A model generated the notes under the pieces. That model was not told the DNA's origin, did no database searches, and worked only from the letters and a program-made list of their open reading frames with translations. DNA of 64,000 bases from Lachnospiraceae bacterium (GTDB lineage: Bacteria > Bacillota > Clostridia > Lachnospirales > Lachnospiraceae). Position 1 is the stretch's first letter, and the number at the start of each line of letters is the position of its first letter. The stretch covers positions 1 through 64,000 of the forward strand of contig JAKSRR010000005.1 of the NCBI GenBank assembly GCA_024403455.1, written 5' to 3'. Shown here one piece after another: positions 1-7,680 of the stretch. Made by a program: the position numbers and the translations under genes.

Positions 1-124
1 AGAGAAAATAAATTTCAGCCTAATTTAGGCTTGACTTTTCATAGCTGGTCTCCTTTGCAGAAAGTACCATAAAGGCCGTTCTCATTATAACACAATCCAT
101 AACAAAGACTGAAAAAGGGTATGG

Positions 125-200
125 TATAATATAAAAGAATATCACTCTGTGATATTCTTTTAACGAACAAAAGCTATGCTTTTGTGAGTAGAACAACAAG
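125..200 (+). promoter_or_regulatory. Leader element copy 1: -10 box plus palindrome and AACGAACAAA repeat
   Basis: TATAAT lies at 125-130 and is preceded by TG one base earlier (extended -10); no good -35 is visible. A perfect 13-bp palindrome follows (133-145 paired with 149-161, loop TCT), then AACGAACAAA and a second hairpin (ACAAAAGC/GCTTTTGT). The same order recurs at 6066-6245 and, on the minus strand, at 11241-11397. The palindrome covers the expected transcription start, so it could be a repressor operator in DNA or a 5'-end hairpin in RNA. The sequence alone does not decide between these. Confidence 0.55.
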
Positions 201-231
201 CAAAGTGATTGCAATTTTATCTTAATAAGGA

Positions 232-297
232 GGGGCCAGTATATGCCTCTCTGAAGGAATATTCTTTTCTGACTGAAGAGAGGCATATATTGGTCCC
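232..297 (+). repeat. Long hairpin element, copy 1 (covarying stem, conserved 24-nt loop)
   Basis: GGGGCCA at 232-238 pairs with TGGTCCC at 291-297, and TATATGCCTCTCT pairs with AGAGAGGCATATA, giving an almost continuous stem of about 20 bp. The terminal loop is 253-276. A second copy at 7467-7531 has a different but still fully paired stem and the same loop except for one base. Copy 1 lies in the leader of the glycosyltransferase gene and contains an SD-like GGAGG at its base. No known riboswitch class was recognised. Confidence 0.65.
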
Positions 298-328
298 GTA
301 TATTAATGAAAACAGAAAGGGCAATAAA

Positions 329-1417
329 ATGACCATTCTTTTTACAAGTAATACAGATGGAGGCATGCTACATTTTGTAGTGCAGCTTCTGCTGATTCAT
401 ACACAGCTTCAGAAAGAGGCTCTTCTTTTTTTGCCAAGAGAAAGTACGGTAACCATTCCAGAAGGGATGGAAAACCGATTTGTTTTTTATGATAAATTTC
501 GCACCATTAAGAAAAATGATGAAAGAATAAAAGCGCTAGCAGAACAAATAAAAACAAATCAGCCAGATCTTGTATGGTATGGAGATAGTAGTATTTTAAG
601 CATGCAGTTAAGTATTATGCTGCAAAAAGATGTGAAACAGGTATTGTCTTTACATGATGCAGGAACATATCACCCTTCTAACAAGTTAACACTTAAGGAA
701 AAGGTTCAGCAAAAGTATACGAATCATCTTTTACGACTAAGTTTGAAAGCATTAGATAAAGTACAGCTCCTTTCGGAAAGTTGTGAAAAAACATTCACGA
801 GTTTGTATCCTCGTTTTGCAGATAAAAGTATTGTCATGCCTCTTGGTGCTACTATGCCTAAAGCAGAGGCAGTAAAGCCAGAAGAAATAAAAGAAGAAGC
901 ATTTTATTTATTCTTTGGAAGAATAGATAAGTATAAAGGAATTAGTCGTATTTGTAAGGCCTATTGTAAATTGGAGGGAGAAAAACCTCTTCTTATTCTG
1001 GCAGGAAAAGGAACCTATACAGAAGAAGAAAAGGAGTGTATAAAGGGAGATTCCCGAATTATGACTTTAAATCGTTATATTTCGGATGAGGAGATGCTTT
1101 GGTTGTTGGAGCATGCCATTTGTGTAACGCTTCCTTATAATGAAGCAACCCAAAGTGGTGTACTTCCTGTGGCCTTTGCATATGGAAAACCGGCCATTAC
1201 TTCTAATGAAGAAGGTTTGACCCAGTTTATGGAACAGGGAAAGACAGGATATATATGTGCAACTGAGGAAGAGTATGTACATGCATTAGAGCAGATGATG
1301 CATAAGGACATCTCCGGAGAAATGGGAAAGAATGCATATAGATACTATAAAGAACATTTGGATTGGAAACGTAATGTAGAGACTTTCCTAAATAGAATGC
1401 AGCAGGTAAACAAATAG
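329..1417 (+). CDS. GT-B glycosyltransferase (GT4-like)
   Basis: This is probably a cytoplasmic glycosyltransferase that adds a sugar to a lipid-linked cell-surface glycan. The C-terminal half has the family-1 fold pattern: FFGRIDKYKG opens the nucleotide-sugar-binding domain, ILAGKG follows, and a late stretch (TQSGVLPVAFAYGKPAITS, then EGLTQFMEQGKTGYI) carries the donor-site region. The frame is open back to 209, but ATG at 329 is preferred. GAAAGGG precedes it at good spacing, and the upstream part is occupied by a conserved hairpin element. The protein is 362 residues, normal for the family. The gene runs directly into a flippase gene two bases downstream, which supports a polysaccharide or teichoic-type glycan role. 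Donor and acceptor cannot be read from the sequence. Confidence 0.85.
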   Translation: MTILFTSNTDGGMLHFVVQLLLIHTQLQKEALLFLPRESTVTIPEGMENRFVFYDKFRTIKKNDERIKALAEQIKTNQPDLVWYGDSSILSMQLSIMLQKDVKQVLSLHDAGTYHPSNKLTLKEKVQQKYTNHLLRLSLKALDKVQLLSESCEKTFTSLYPRFADKSIVMPLGATMPKAEAVKPEEIKEEAFYLFFGRIDKYKGISRICKAYCKLEGEKPLLILAGKGTYTEEEKECIKGDSRIMTLNRYISDEEMLWLLEHAICVTLPYNEATQSGVLPVAFAYGKPAITSNEEGLTQFMEQGKTGYICATEEEYVHALEQMMHKDISGEMGKNAYRYYKEHLDWKRNVETFLNRMQQVNK

Positions 1418-1419
1418 TC

Positions 1420-2916
1420 ATGCAGCAAAATAATAAACGACTTGGCTTTTCTCTGTTTTGGATGGGACTGGCCATGATAATCAATTATGGCATTTCTTTT
1501 GTCTTAACCAGTTATATAACAGAAACGATTGGCGTGGAAGCTAATGGATTTGTAACTCTGGCAAAGACGGTTTCGAATTATGCCATTATATTCACGGGAG
1601 CGCTAAATGTGTTTGCTTCTCGTTATATTTCTGTGGAATATCATAAAGGAAATATAGAAAAAGCAGAGCAGTATTATAGTAGCGTTTTCTTTGCGGATTT
1701 TATTTTGGGAGTAATTATTCTTCTGTTAACGATTGTTCCCATTCTATTTCTGGATCAGATTCTTGTGATTCCTGCAGATCTTTCTAAAGAAGTAAAGTTA
1801 TTATTTGTACTAGATTTCTTAAATTTTATAATTGTTTCTGCTAGCACAGCGTTTCTTTCTGGTGCCATTGTGAAAAATCGTATGGACATTACAGGAAAGA
1901 TTCAGACCGTTGCTTACTTATCAGAAGGTATTTTTCTATTTGTTGTATATAAAAACTGTACACCCCAAATTTCTTTTGTTGGATTAGGACTTGTTCTTTC
2001 CGCAGCTATCATTTTCATTATGAATGGAATCTGTGTCCGTAAGTTAACACCAGAGTTACACATTCGCAGAAAAGCATTTTCTATGCAGGCTGTGAAAACA
2101 TTGGTGTTAAATGGTATTTGGTTTTCCGTTAATAGTCTTGGGAACTTATTAAATACAGGACTTGATTTGGTTATTACAGATACTATGCTGACGACTTTGG
2201 AAATGGGACAGCTATCCGTTGTAAAAGTTGTTGCTACGATTTTCAGTGCTTTGTATTCGGTATTAGCGCAGCCTTTCCAGCCAGCCCTAGTAAAAGCCTA
2301 TGCGGAGGATGATAAGGAGGCAGTGATTGGAACCTTTAAGAAAGGAATTCAAATTTCTGGATTGGTTTCCAACCTTGCTTTTGCAGGATTCTTTGCATTA
2401 GGAGAGGTGTATTACAAACTTTGGACGCCCAGTCAGGATGCACATTTTCTACATATGGTAACGATCATTGCAGTATTCGGCGGTATTATGGAAGGAGCGG
2501 TTTATCCACTTTATTACACTTACACATTAACATTAAAGAATAAAGTACCTTGCTTTTTCACGATTTTATCAGGACTATTCAATGTAGGTGGAATGTTCCT
2601 TTTAATTAAGTTTACGGATTTAGGAATCTATGGAGTAGTGTTAACAACGGCTGTTCTTTCCTGGGGTATTAATTTTGTATTTACTCCCTTATATACTAGC
2701 CATTGTTTAGGTGTAAAAAAGACAACCTTTTATCCAGCCCTGCTCAAGCATCTTTTGTCTTGCATTCTCATGAGTGGCATTTTTTATGGCATCACCAAAA
2801 TCTATATGCCCAGCAATTGGCTTACCCTCATTCTTGTGGCACTCTTGTTTATTATCATAGGAAGTCTGGTGCATATCGTTATTACCATGGGGATAAAGAA
2901 GAGGAAAAAGAATTAA
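1420..2916 (+). CDS. Wzx-type polysaccharide flippase
   Basis: A 498-residue polytopic membrane protein with about 14 hydrophobic segments across its whole length, as in the MATE/MOP-superfamily exporters that flip lipid-linked oligosaccharides. The N-terminal stretch (MGLAMIINYGISFVLTSYI, then an E-rich loop) and the repeated pattern of paired helices fit the RfbX/Wzx branch rather than drug/sodium MATE pumps. The start is two bases after the stop of the glycosyltransferase gene with only a weak SD, so translation is probably coupled. Together the two genes look like synthesis and export steps for one surface glycan. No polymerase is adjacent, but an O-antigen-ligase-like gene lies 17 kb away. 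Confidence 0.85.
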   Translation: MQQNNKRLGFSLFWMGLAMIINYGISFVLTSYITETIGVEANGFVTLAKTVSNYAIIFTGALNVFASRYISVEYHKGNIEKAEQYYSSVFFADFILGVIILLLTIVPILFLDQILVIPADLSKEVKLLFVLDFLNFIIVSASTAFLSGAIVKNRMDITGKIQTVAYLSEGIFLFVVYKNCTPQISFVGLGLVLSAAIIFIMNGICVRKLTPELHIRRKAFSMQAVKTLVLNGIWFSVNSLGNLLNTGLDLVITDTMLTTLEMGQLSVVKVVATIFSALYSVLAQPFQPALVKAYAEDDKEAVIGTFKKGIQISGLVSNLAFAGFFALGEVYYKLWTPSQDAHFLHMVTIIAVFGGIMEGAVYPLYYTYTLTLKNKVPCFFTILSGLFNVGGMFLLIKFTDLGIYGVVLTTAVLSWGINFVFTPLYTSHCLGVKKTTFYPALLKHLLSCILMSGIFYGITKIYMPSNWLTLILVALLFIIIGSLVHIVITMGIKKRKKN

Positions 2917-2947
2917 AATATTATCCGATAATGTGGAGGAAAAAAAG

Positions 2948-3862
2948 ATGGTTGGTAATGAAACCAATATTTTAGAAGAGTTATATCTTAATGCACCGGT
3001 AAATAATGCCGAATCTGAGTTTTCCACGGAGAGAGAAGAAACGACTCCTCAAACTACTGATTCCAAAGTAAATAATGAAGCAGATAAGGATGCTTCTGAT
3101 AAAAAGGAAAAGAAGCAAAAGAGAGCAGAAAAAGAACTCTATTACTATGCGAAAGATAAGAAAGAAATTGTTCTTGAGACCATTGTTATTATTTTGTTTG
3201 CATTGTCGGCACTGTTAAATGCATATACAAACTGGGCGAATTCTATCTACACAAAGGAGGAAGATAGGTTAGTGTCAGAGAGTATGCAGTTGAAAAATGA
3301 AAGCAATGCAGAATATGCCAATGCAAATTCTTTGTATTCGGCAGATATGAATACATACAATAGTACAATGAATATGGTTATTAGTATTTCGATTGATAAA
3401 ATGGTTGACCAATATCTTGCAGAATCGGATACTATTGATACACAAAAGATCGATGATATAACGGGTGTACTAGCTGTAGAAATGTTAACCATGAATATGG
3501 CAAATAACAGTTTTAGTCAGATATTTGTGGATAATTTTGCGGACTATTTTACATCAGAAAGCCAATATCAGATGTCGCCATTTGCAAATGAGAAATTCCA
3601 AAACCTATATTTTGAAAAGTCTGAAAAACTGACAAAAGAGTCCGAAGCAGCTTTGGCTGCAGCAGAAGAGTATGGAAAGCATGCAAGTTCGTATCATTTT
3701 GTATCACTGTTATTTTCTGCATTAATGTTCTTATTAGGTATAAATAAAGCATTTAAAGGTTTTCGCAACTGTTTAATTGTATTTTGTGTAGCTATGGTTT
3801 TATTTATTCCAGCAATTATATTCATGTTTACATTACCTGCTCCATTCGCCTTGGCATTTTAA
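2948..3862 (+). CDS. Hypothetical membrane protein with acidic N-terminus
   Basis: The family is not recognised. The protein has 304 residues. The first 80 are very polar, with E/T/K-rich runs and a KKEKKQKR-like basic patch before the membrane. A first transmembrane helix (ETIVIILFALSALLNAYTNW) follows, then about 140 residues that should lie on the other side, and two closely spaced C-terminal helices. A GTG upstream at 2933 keeps the frame open, but GGAGG at 2935-2939 is correctly placed for the ATG at 2948. It is the last gene of the glycan operon, followed by an intrinsic terminator. A role as accessory to glycan export is only suggested by position. Confidence 0.75.
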   Translation: MVGNETNILEELYLNAPVNNAESEFSTEREETTPQTTDSKVNNEADKDASDKKEKKQKRAEKELYYYAKDKKEIVLETIVIILFALSALLNAYTNWANSIYTKEEDRLVSESMQLKNESNAEYANANSLYSADMNTYNSTMNMVISISIDKMVDQYLAESDTIDTQKIDDITGVLAVEMLTMNMANNSFSQIFVDNFADYFTSESQYQMSPFANEKFQNLYFEKSEKLTKESEAALAAAEEYGKHASSYHFVSLLFSALMFLLGINKAFKGFRNCLIVFCVAMVLFIPAIIFMFTLPAPFALAF

Positions 3863-3952
3863 TTACATTAAAACAAGTTCTAAAAAAGCGTAGTTGGTCG
3901 TGTATGTGAGAACACGAAAGAGAGCATAAAGGAAACAGATTCTCCTGGAGAT

Positions 3953-3980
3953 GGGGCAAGGAAAACCTTGCTCCTTTTTT
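3953..3980 (+). terminator. Intrinsic terminator of the glycan operon
   Basis: GGGGCAAGG and CCTTGCTCC form a 9-bp stem with an AAAA loop, followed directly by six T. It lies 90 bases after the stop of the membrane protein gene. Confidence 0.85.
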
Positions 3981-4020
3981 AGTGCATAGATTTTTTCATA
4001 TGATAAAAAGTTCGACCAAT

Positions 4021-4071
4021 AAAAAAGGGACTGCCAGGGTTAAGGGGAAAGGAGGTTGTGGGCAGTCCCTT
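4021..4071 (-). terminator. Intrinsic terminator of the GH5 gene
   Basis: Read on the minus strand, AAGGGACTGCC pairs with GGCAGTCCCTT across a loop of about 27 bases, then a run of T follows. It lies just after the stop codon of the GH5 gene. Confidence 0.8.
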
Positions 4072-4095
4072 CTATAGGGGAGAGATATATCTTTT

Positions 4096-5076
4096 TTAAG
4101 CTCTTCCAAAGTCCATTTCTTTGTAGGACCAGAGAGCGCGACCGATACCAAGCTCTTCAAAAGCGGCATGGATATCATCAAACCAGCGATTAGCATCTTC
4201 GTCGGATGCCTTATCAATAACTCCGTACTCGCCACAGTAAAGTGTGGTACCCTGTTTTTCAGCAATGGAAACTGCTTCTTTAAAATAATCCATAAAGAAT
4301 TCCTTGCTGCACATCATATTTTCATAACCATCAATGAGGTTTCTTTCGCCACCAATTACCTGCTGGGTAACATCTGCATATTCACCCATAGTCTTAGGAT
4401 AGCTAATTCTAAAATCTGCTGGCATACCAGGAACCCAGTAAGCTGCCTGGTGTGTGAAAATTAAGGGTTCATAGCAGTGGAAGTTATAAACAACGTGATC
4501 ATCATAGGGAGCCTTTAATTCCTTTACAGAAACGATGGCATTGTTTCTAGTTCCACCAATCAGAATGTAAGAAGTAGGTGCATATTTACGAATGACTTTA
4601 ATGGCTTTTTCAGCCAGCTCATTCCAGATATCTTTTACTTCTACATCTACGACTTCATTTAGCGGCTCAAATGCCATGCGATCAGAATACTTAGCATAAC
4701 GAGAAGCCAATTTGTCCCAGATGTTTAAGAAACGTTCCTGCTTTGCTTCGTCATAAAAGAAATTTCTGCATTCTTCTGCTACATCAAAGATGTAACCATA
4801 AGTTTTGTGAAGATCTAATACAAGGTTAAGGCCATATTCGCCGCACCATTCTACACAGTCATCGATATGTTTAAATCCATCGGGTTTATCACTACCATCT
4901 TCGTTTTCAAAAACAGAATAATCAATGGGAAGACGAATATGGTCAGCGCCCCTTCCCTTGATAATCTCAATATCTTTCTTGGTAATGAAGGTATTCATAT
5001 GCTCTTCGGTGAGCTCGTGCTGGGAAAGCCAGCCGCCTAAATTAATGCCCTTCATATAACCATCAAATCTTTTCAT
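4096..5076 (-). CDS. Intracellular GH5 family glycoside hydrolase (endoglucanase/cellodextrinase-like)
   Basis: This is a clan-A retaining glycosidase for beta-glucan-type oligosaccharides. The start GINLGGWLSQ is the usual GH5 opening, HIRLPIDY follows near residue 46, FEPLNE puts the acid/base Glu near 141, and LYCGEYGV puts the nucleophile Glu near 283. A late W (LWSYKEMDFG) fits the sugar-binding tryptophan. No signal peptide or binding module is present, so it probably acts in the cytoplasm on imported oligosaccharides. ATG at 5076 is chosen over the longer frame because AAGGGGG precedes it at 7 bases. It is divergent from an AraC gene, with a cre-like site and 20-bp-spaced direct repeats between them, so substrate-induced and glucose-repressed control is likely. 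The substrate is uncertain. Confidence 0.88.
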   Translation of the reverse strand: MKRFDGYMKGINLGGWLSQHELTEEHMNTFITKKDIEIIKGRGADHIRLPIDYSVFENEDGSDKPDGFKHIDDCVEWCGEYGLNLVLDLHKTYGYIFDVAEECRNFFYDEAKQERFLNIWDKLASRYAKYSDRMAFEPLNEVVDVEVKDIWNELAEKAIKVIRKYAPTSYILIGGTRNNAIVSVKELKAPYDDHVVYNFHCYEPLIFTHQAAYWVPGMPADFRISYPKTMGEYADVTQQVIGGERNLIDGYENMMCSKEFFMDYFKEAVSIAEKQGTTLYCGEYGVIDKASDEDANRWFDDIHAAFEELGIGRALWSYKEMDFGRA

Positions 5077-5130
5077 GATGTACCCCCTTGCTGGTTTCAA
5101 AAGTAAATTTCTTGTATCTAAAATGTACCA

Positions 5131-5144
5131 TGAAAGCGGAGACA
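5131..5144 (+). promoter_or_regulatory. Candidate cre (CcpA) site
   Basis: TGAAAGCGGAGACA matches the cre consensus TGWAANCGNTNWCA at all defined positions but one. A second, poorer match (two mismatches) lies on the minus strand at 5205-5218. Both are between the divergent GH5 and AraC genes, as expected for catabolite control. Confidence 0.45.
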
Positions 5145-5150
5145 GACTAT

Positions 5151-5178
5151 ATGGTAAAAATGCTGTTTTTATGGTAAA
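5151..5178 (+). promoter_or_regulatory. Candidate AraC-regulator operator: two ATGGTAAA repeats
   Basis: ATGGTAAA occurs at 5151-5158 and again at 5171-5178, exactly 20 bases apart, which places both on the same helix face. AraC-family proteins bind such direct half-sites with their two helix-turn-helix motifs. The pair lies in the intergenic space between the GH5 gene and the AraC gene. Confidence 0.5.
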
Positions 5179-5286
5179 TTTGATATAAAATAGATTGTAA
5201 TAAAGTGACCGCTTTAATCTTGAAAATAAGAACCAAAGCTATGCATTTATGGTTTGTATTTAGAAATAATCAGGAGAGACTACTCC

Positions 5287-6027
5287 ATGCAAAAAGAAAT
5301 TATTTACAAAGAGTATCTGCAAAGAGAAGAAGAATTTACAAGGAGTGAATATCAACCAGAGCTGGAATTCTATTCGCTCATTCAATCCGGTAATGAAAAG
5401 AAGGTTCGAGAAGCTATTGTCGGTGATTTTTCTGATAAGGCAACGGGATGGGGCACGCTTTCCAAAAACAGGCTACAGAATTTAAAGTATCATTTTGTAA
5501 TTACTGCTGCCATGCTTGCGAGATTTTGTATTGAAGGTGGTATGGAGGTAGGGACTTCCTATAATCTAAGTGACTATTATATTGGAAAGTGTGATGAGGT
5601 CACGTCTGCCAAAGAAATCAGTAAGCTCCATGTGGAAATGTCTATTGCGTATACAAAGAAAATGAAAGAGTTACGAAAGAAGACGATAGCATCTATTCAT
5701 GTAGCAAAAATCGTAGATTATATTGATGAGCACCTTCATCAGAAAATAAAGGTTGAAGACCTAGCAAATCTAGAGAAGATTAGTGTCTCCCATCTTTCCC
5801 GAGAGTTCAAAAAAGAGATGGGGATTACCATCTTAGCCTATATACGTGATCGCAAACTGGAAACAGCTAGAAATATGCTTCTTTATTCAGAATATACACC
5901 AGGAGAAATTTCAGCTATTTTTGCCTTTGCAGATCAAAGCTATTTTACGGAGCAGTTTCGTGAAAAGTATAAAATGAGTCCTTTAAAGTATAGAAATAAA
6001 TATTTCCGAGCACTCCGTGAAAAATAA
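5287..6027 (+). CDS. AraC-family transcriptional regulator
   Basis: A 246-residue DNA-binding regulator. The C-terminal 100 residues are a complete AraC domain: first helix-turn-helix IKVEDLANLEKISVSHLSREF, then the linker helix, then the second one with the signature EISAIFAFADQSYFTEQFREKYKMSPLKY. The N-terminal 140 residues are helical (no clear cupin), as in the YSIRK-type or two-component-like AraC proteins of Clostridia. ATG at 5287 is preferred over the upstream in-frame codon because of the AGGAGA just before it. Its divergent arrangement with the GH5 gene suggests it activates that gene in response to an oligosaccharide; the ligand is unknown. Confidence 0.9.
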   Translation: MQKEIIYKEYLQREEEFTRSEYQPELEFYSLIQSGNEKKVREAIVGDFSDKATGWGTLSKNRLQNLKYHFVITAAMLARFCIEGGMEVGTSYNLSDYYIGKCDEVTSAKEISKLHVEMSIAYTKKMKELRKKTIASIHVAKIVDYIDEHLHQKIKVEDLANLEKISVSHLSREFKKEMGITILAYIRDRKLETARNMLLYSEYTPGEISAIFAFADQSYFTEQFREKYKMSPLKYRNKYFRALREK

Positions 6028-6065
6028 CGACTTTCCCATGGTACATATCCCCCTAAAGTCTGGTG

Positions 6066-6102
6066 TATAATGTAAAAGAATATCACTTCGTGATATTCTT
6101 TT
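6066..6102 (+). promoter_or_regulatory. Leader element copy 2: -10 box and 13-bp palindrome before holA
   Basis: TATAAT at 6066-6071 is followed two bases later by the same palindrome as in copy 1 (6074-6086 paired with 6090-6102, loop TTC instead of TCT). The -10-to-palindrome spacing is identical in both copies. No convincing -35 is visible, so an activator or an alternative promoter type is possible. Confidence 0.55.
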
Positions 6103-6244
6103 AACGAGCAAAGAGCGAAGCGTTTGCGAGTATATCCTAATGAGCAACAAGCGAAGCGTTTGCGAATCTAAAAAACGAGCAAAGAGCGAAGCGTTTGCGA
6201 GTATATCCTAACGAGCAACAAGGGTCGCGTTTGCGAATCAACAA
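6103..6244 (+). repeat. Two 71-nt tandem repeats in the holA leader
   Basis: Units at 6103-6173 and 6174-6244 are each made of an A part (AACGAGCAAAGAGCGAAGCG, then TTTGCGAGTATATCCTA) and a B part (CGAGCAACAAG..., ending TTTGCGAATC). Each part can form a small hairpin in which GCAAA pairs with TTTGC. A related unit sits in the leader of the glycosyltransferase gene and, on the minus strand, in the leader of the transglutaminase gene. There is no CRISPR-like spacer variation and no cas gene nearby. Confidence 0.7.
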
Positions 6245-6279
6245 ACAAGCAATACGCATCCCAATCTAGAAAGAGCAAT

Positions 6280-7377
6280 ATGGGCGATTTTACAACCTTA
6301 TCCAATGATATAAAACGAAGAGAGTTTAAAAATGTTTATCTTTTGTATGGGGAAGAGGATTACTTAAAGAACCAGAAGAAGAAAGAACTCCTTAGTTATT
6401 TGGCAGATCCGGAGGATACTATGAACTATGCTTCTTATGAAGGAAGCGGTATTGATCTTTCGGAGCTTTCTTCGCTTGCTCAGACCATGCCCTTTTTTGC
6501 AGAACATAGAACGATTCTTGTAGAAAATTCGGGACTATTTAATAGTAATAAAAAGGGAGATGACGAAGAAGGAGATGAGGATGATACAGCAGCATCTTCT
6601 GGGGATAGAGCCGGTAGTCTTGTCTCTTTACTAGAGAATGTTCCAGATACAACCTATCTTATTTTTGTTGAACAGAAGGTGAATCGTGTCACCAAAACAT
6701 ATAAGGCGATTAAGAAATATGGGGATGATGTGGAATTTTTAAGACAGGAAGCGCCTGCCTTAAAATCCTGGATTCGTAATACGATTCATAAAGAAGGCCT
6801 TACCATTGATGGACCAGCTTTTCAGCTATTTTGGCAAAAAGTTGGCGATGACCGAACAGGTGTTGATAAAAATAAGAAGCAGAAAACGGGCAATGATATG
6901 ATGTTTATTGCCAGTGAATTAGAAAAACTGATTTCTTATTGTTATGATACGAAAACCATAACCACAGAAGCGGTAGAACAGATTGTTACGAAACGTATAG
7001 AAGAACAGAGCTTTGTCATGACAGCAGCGATTGCAAGAAAGGATCGAAAAGAGGCCTTAGACTGCTACTATGAACTTCTGGCACTTCGCACGGAACCGAT
7101 GGTGGTTCTAGGCTCTGTGCGTTGGCAGATGGAGACACTGCTTCAGTTAAAGGATTTATTAGATCGCGGACTTTCTTCTGCAGAAGCTGCCTCTAAACTT
7201 TCCATGAACCCTTATGCTGCAGATAACAATGCAAAACTCTGTCGTTACTTTACACTGAAAGAACTGGAAAATATGCTCACTGCCTGTGTAGATACGGAAA
7301 GTGATATCAAAACAGGCCGTATGGATCCTCGCATGGCAGTAGAAGTCCTAATCATCAAATGTGTAGCTAGAACATAA
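6280..7377 (+). CDS. holA: DNA polymerase III delta subunit
   Basis: This clamp-loader subunit opens the beta clamp during replication. The protein has 365 residues. The start (FKNVYLLYGEEDYLKNQKK) is the usual HolA opening, with the Walker-like region replaced as expected for delta, and the middle carries LIFVEQKVNRVTKTYKAIKK. The C-terminal helical collar domain begins near residue 240 (FVMTAAIARKDRKEALDCYYEL) and includes RWQMETLLQLKDLL. An acidic insert (GDDEEGDEDDTA) near residue 98 is longer than in many homologues. The SD is weak (AAAGAG), and a roughly 200-base leader full of repeats precedes the gene, so translational or transcriptional control by the leader is possible. Confidence 0.92.
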   Translation: MGDFTTLSNDIKRREFKNVYLLYGEEDYLKNQKKKELLSYLADPEDTMNYASYEGSGIDLSELSSLAQTMPFFAEHRTILVENSGLFNSNKKGDDEEGDEDDTAASSGDRAGSLVSLLENVPDTTYLIFVEQKVNRVTKTYKAIKKYGDDVEFLRQEAPALKSWIRNTIHKEGLTIDGPAFQLFWQKVGDDRTGVDKNKKQKTGNDMMFIASELEKLISYCYDTKTITTEAVEQIVTKRIEEQSFVMTAAIARKDRKEALDCYYELLALRTEPMVVLGSVRWQMETLLQLKDLLDRGLSSAEAASKLSMNPYAADNNAKLCRYFTLKELENMLTACVDTESDIKTGRMDPRMAVEVLIIKCVART

Positions 7378-7466
7378 AACCTAATCGAGAAATGAATATT
7401 CTCACAGTATAACAATCTTTTCAAGGTCAGATGTGATATCTTTCTGTAATATTCTATTTATCAGGA

Positions 7467-7531
7467 GGCCAGATATAATACCTCTCTGAGGGAATATTCT
7501 TTTCTGACTGAAGAGAGGTATTATATCGGCC
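7467..7531 (+). repeat. Long hairpin element, copy 2
   Basis: GGCC at 7467-7470 pairs with GGCC at 7528-7531, and ATATAATACCTCTCT pairs with AGAGAGGTATTATAT. The loop at 7488-7511 is identical to that of copy 1 (253-276) except for one A/G change. The stems of the two copies differ at several positions with paired changes on the other side, so the pairing itself seems to be conserved. Confidence 0.65.
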
Positions 7532-7630
7532 GTTATAGGGAAGTATAATCAAAGAGACATCATATCGGCCGTTATAGGAAAGTATAACCAAAGAGACGTC
7601 ATATCGGTCGTTATATATCTAAGAGATATT
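7523..7630 (+). repeat. 39-nt tandem repeats (2.8 units)
   Basis: Units at 7523-7561 and 7562-7600 match except for three bases; each begins ATATCGGCCGTTATAGG and ends AAAGAGAC(A/G)TC. A partial third unit runs 7601-7630. The first unit overlaps the right arm of the long hairpin. Function unknown. Confidence 0.75.
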
Positions 7631-7680
7631 AACAGCCCTTAACAATAGGCACCCATAGACTTTTGTAGAAAGGCACCTCC

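Larger units (their letters stand above)
7378..7680 (+). other. 303-base intergenic region after holA with hairpin element and tandem repeats
   Basis: No gene is seen. It holds hairpin element copy 2 (7467-7531) and two-and-a-half 39-base tandem repeats (7523-7630). SD-like AAAGG precedes the next ATG at 7681. No clear T-tailed terminator for holA is visible. Confidence 0.7.

Noticed and set aside
1..45. Terminator from a gene left of the window (AGCCTAATTTAGGCT)
   Set aside because: The stem is short and A/T-rich and the T run is weak; no gene end is visible to support it.
229..255. Leader peptide ATG CCT CTC TGA after an SD in hairpin copy 1
   Set aside because: Copy 2 has ATA in place of ATG, so the start codon is not conserved.
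209..328. N-terminal extension of the glycosyltransferase frame to 209
   Set aside because: This part is filled by the conserved hairpin element at 232-297, whose second copy is non-coding, and a good SD lies before the ATG at 329.
6103..6244. CRISPR-like repeats
   Set aside because: Two units only, no unique spacers of constant size, no cas genes, and both halves of each unit are related to each other.
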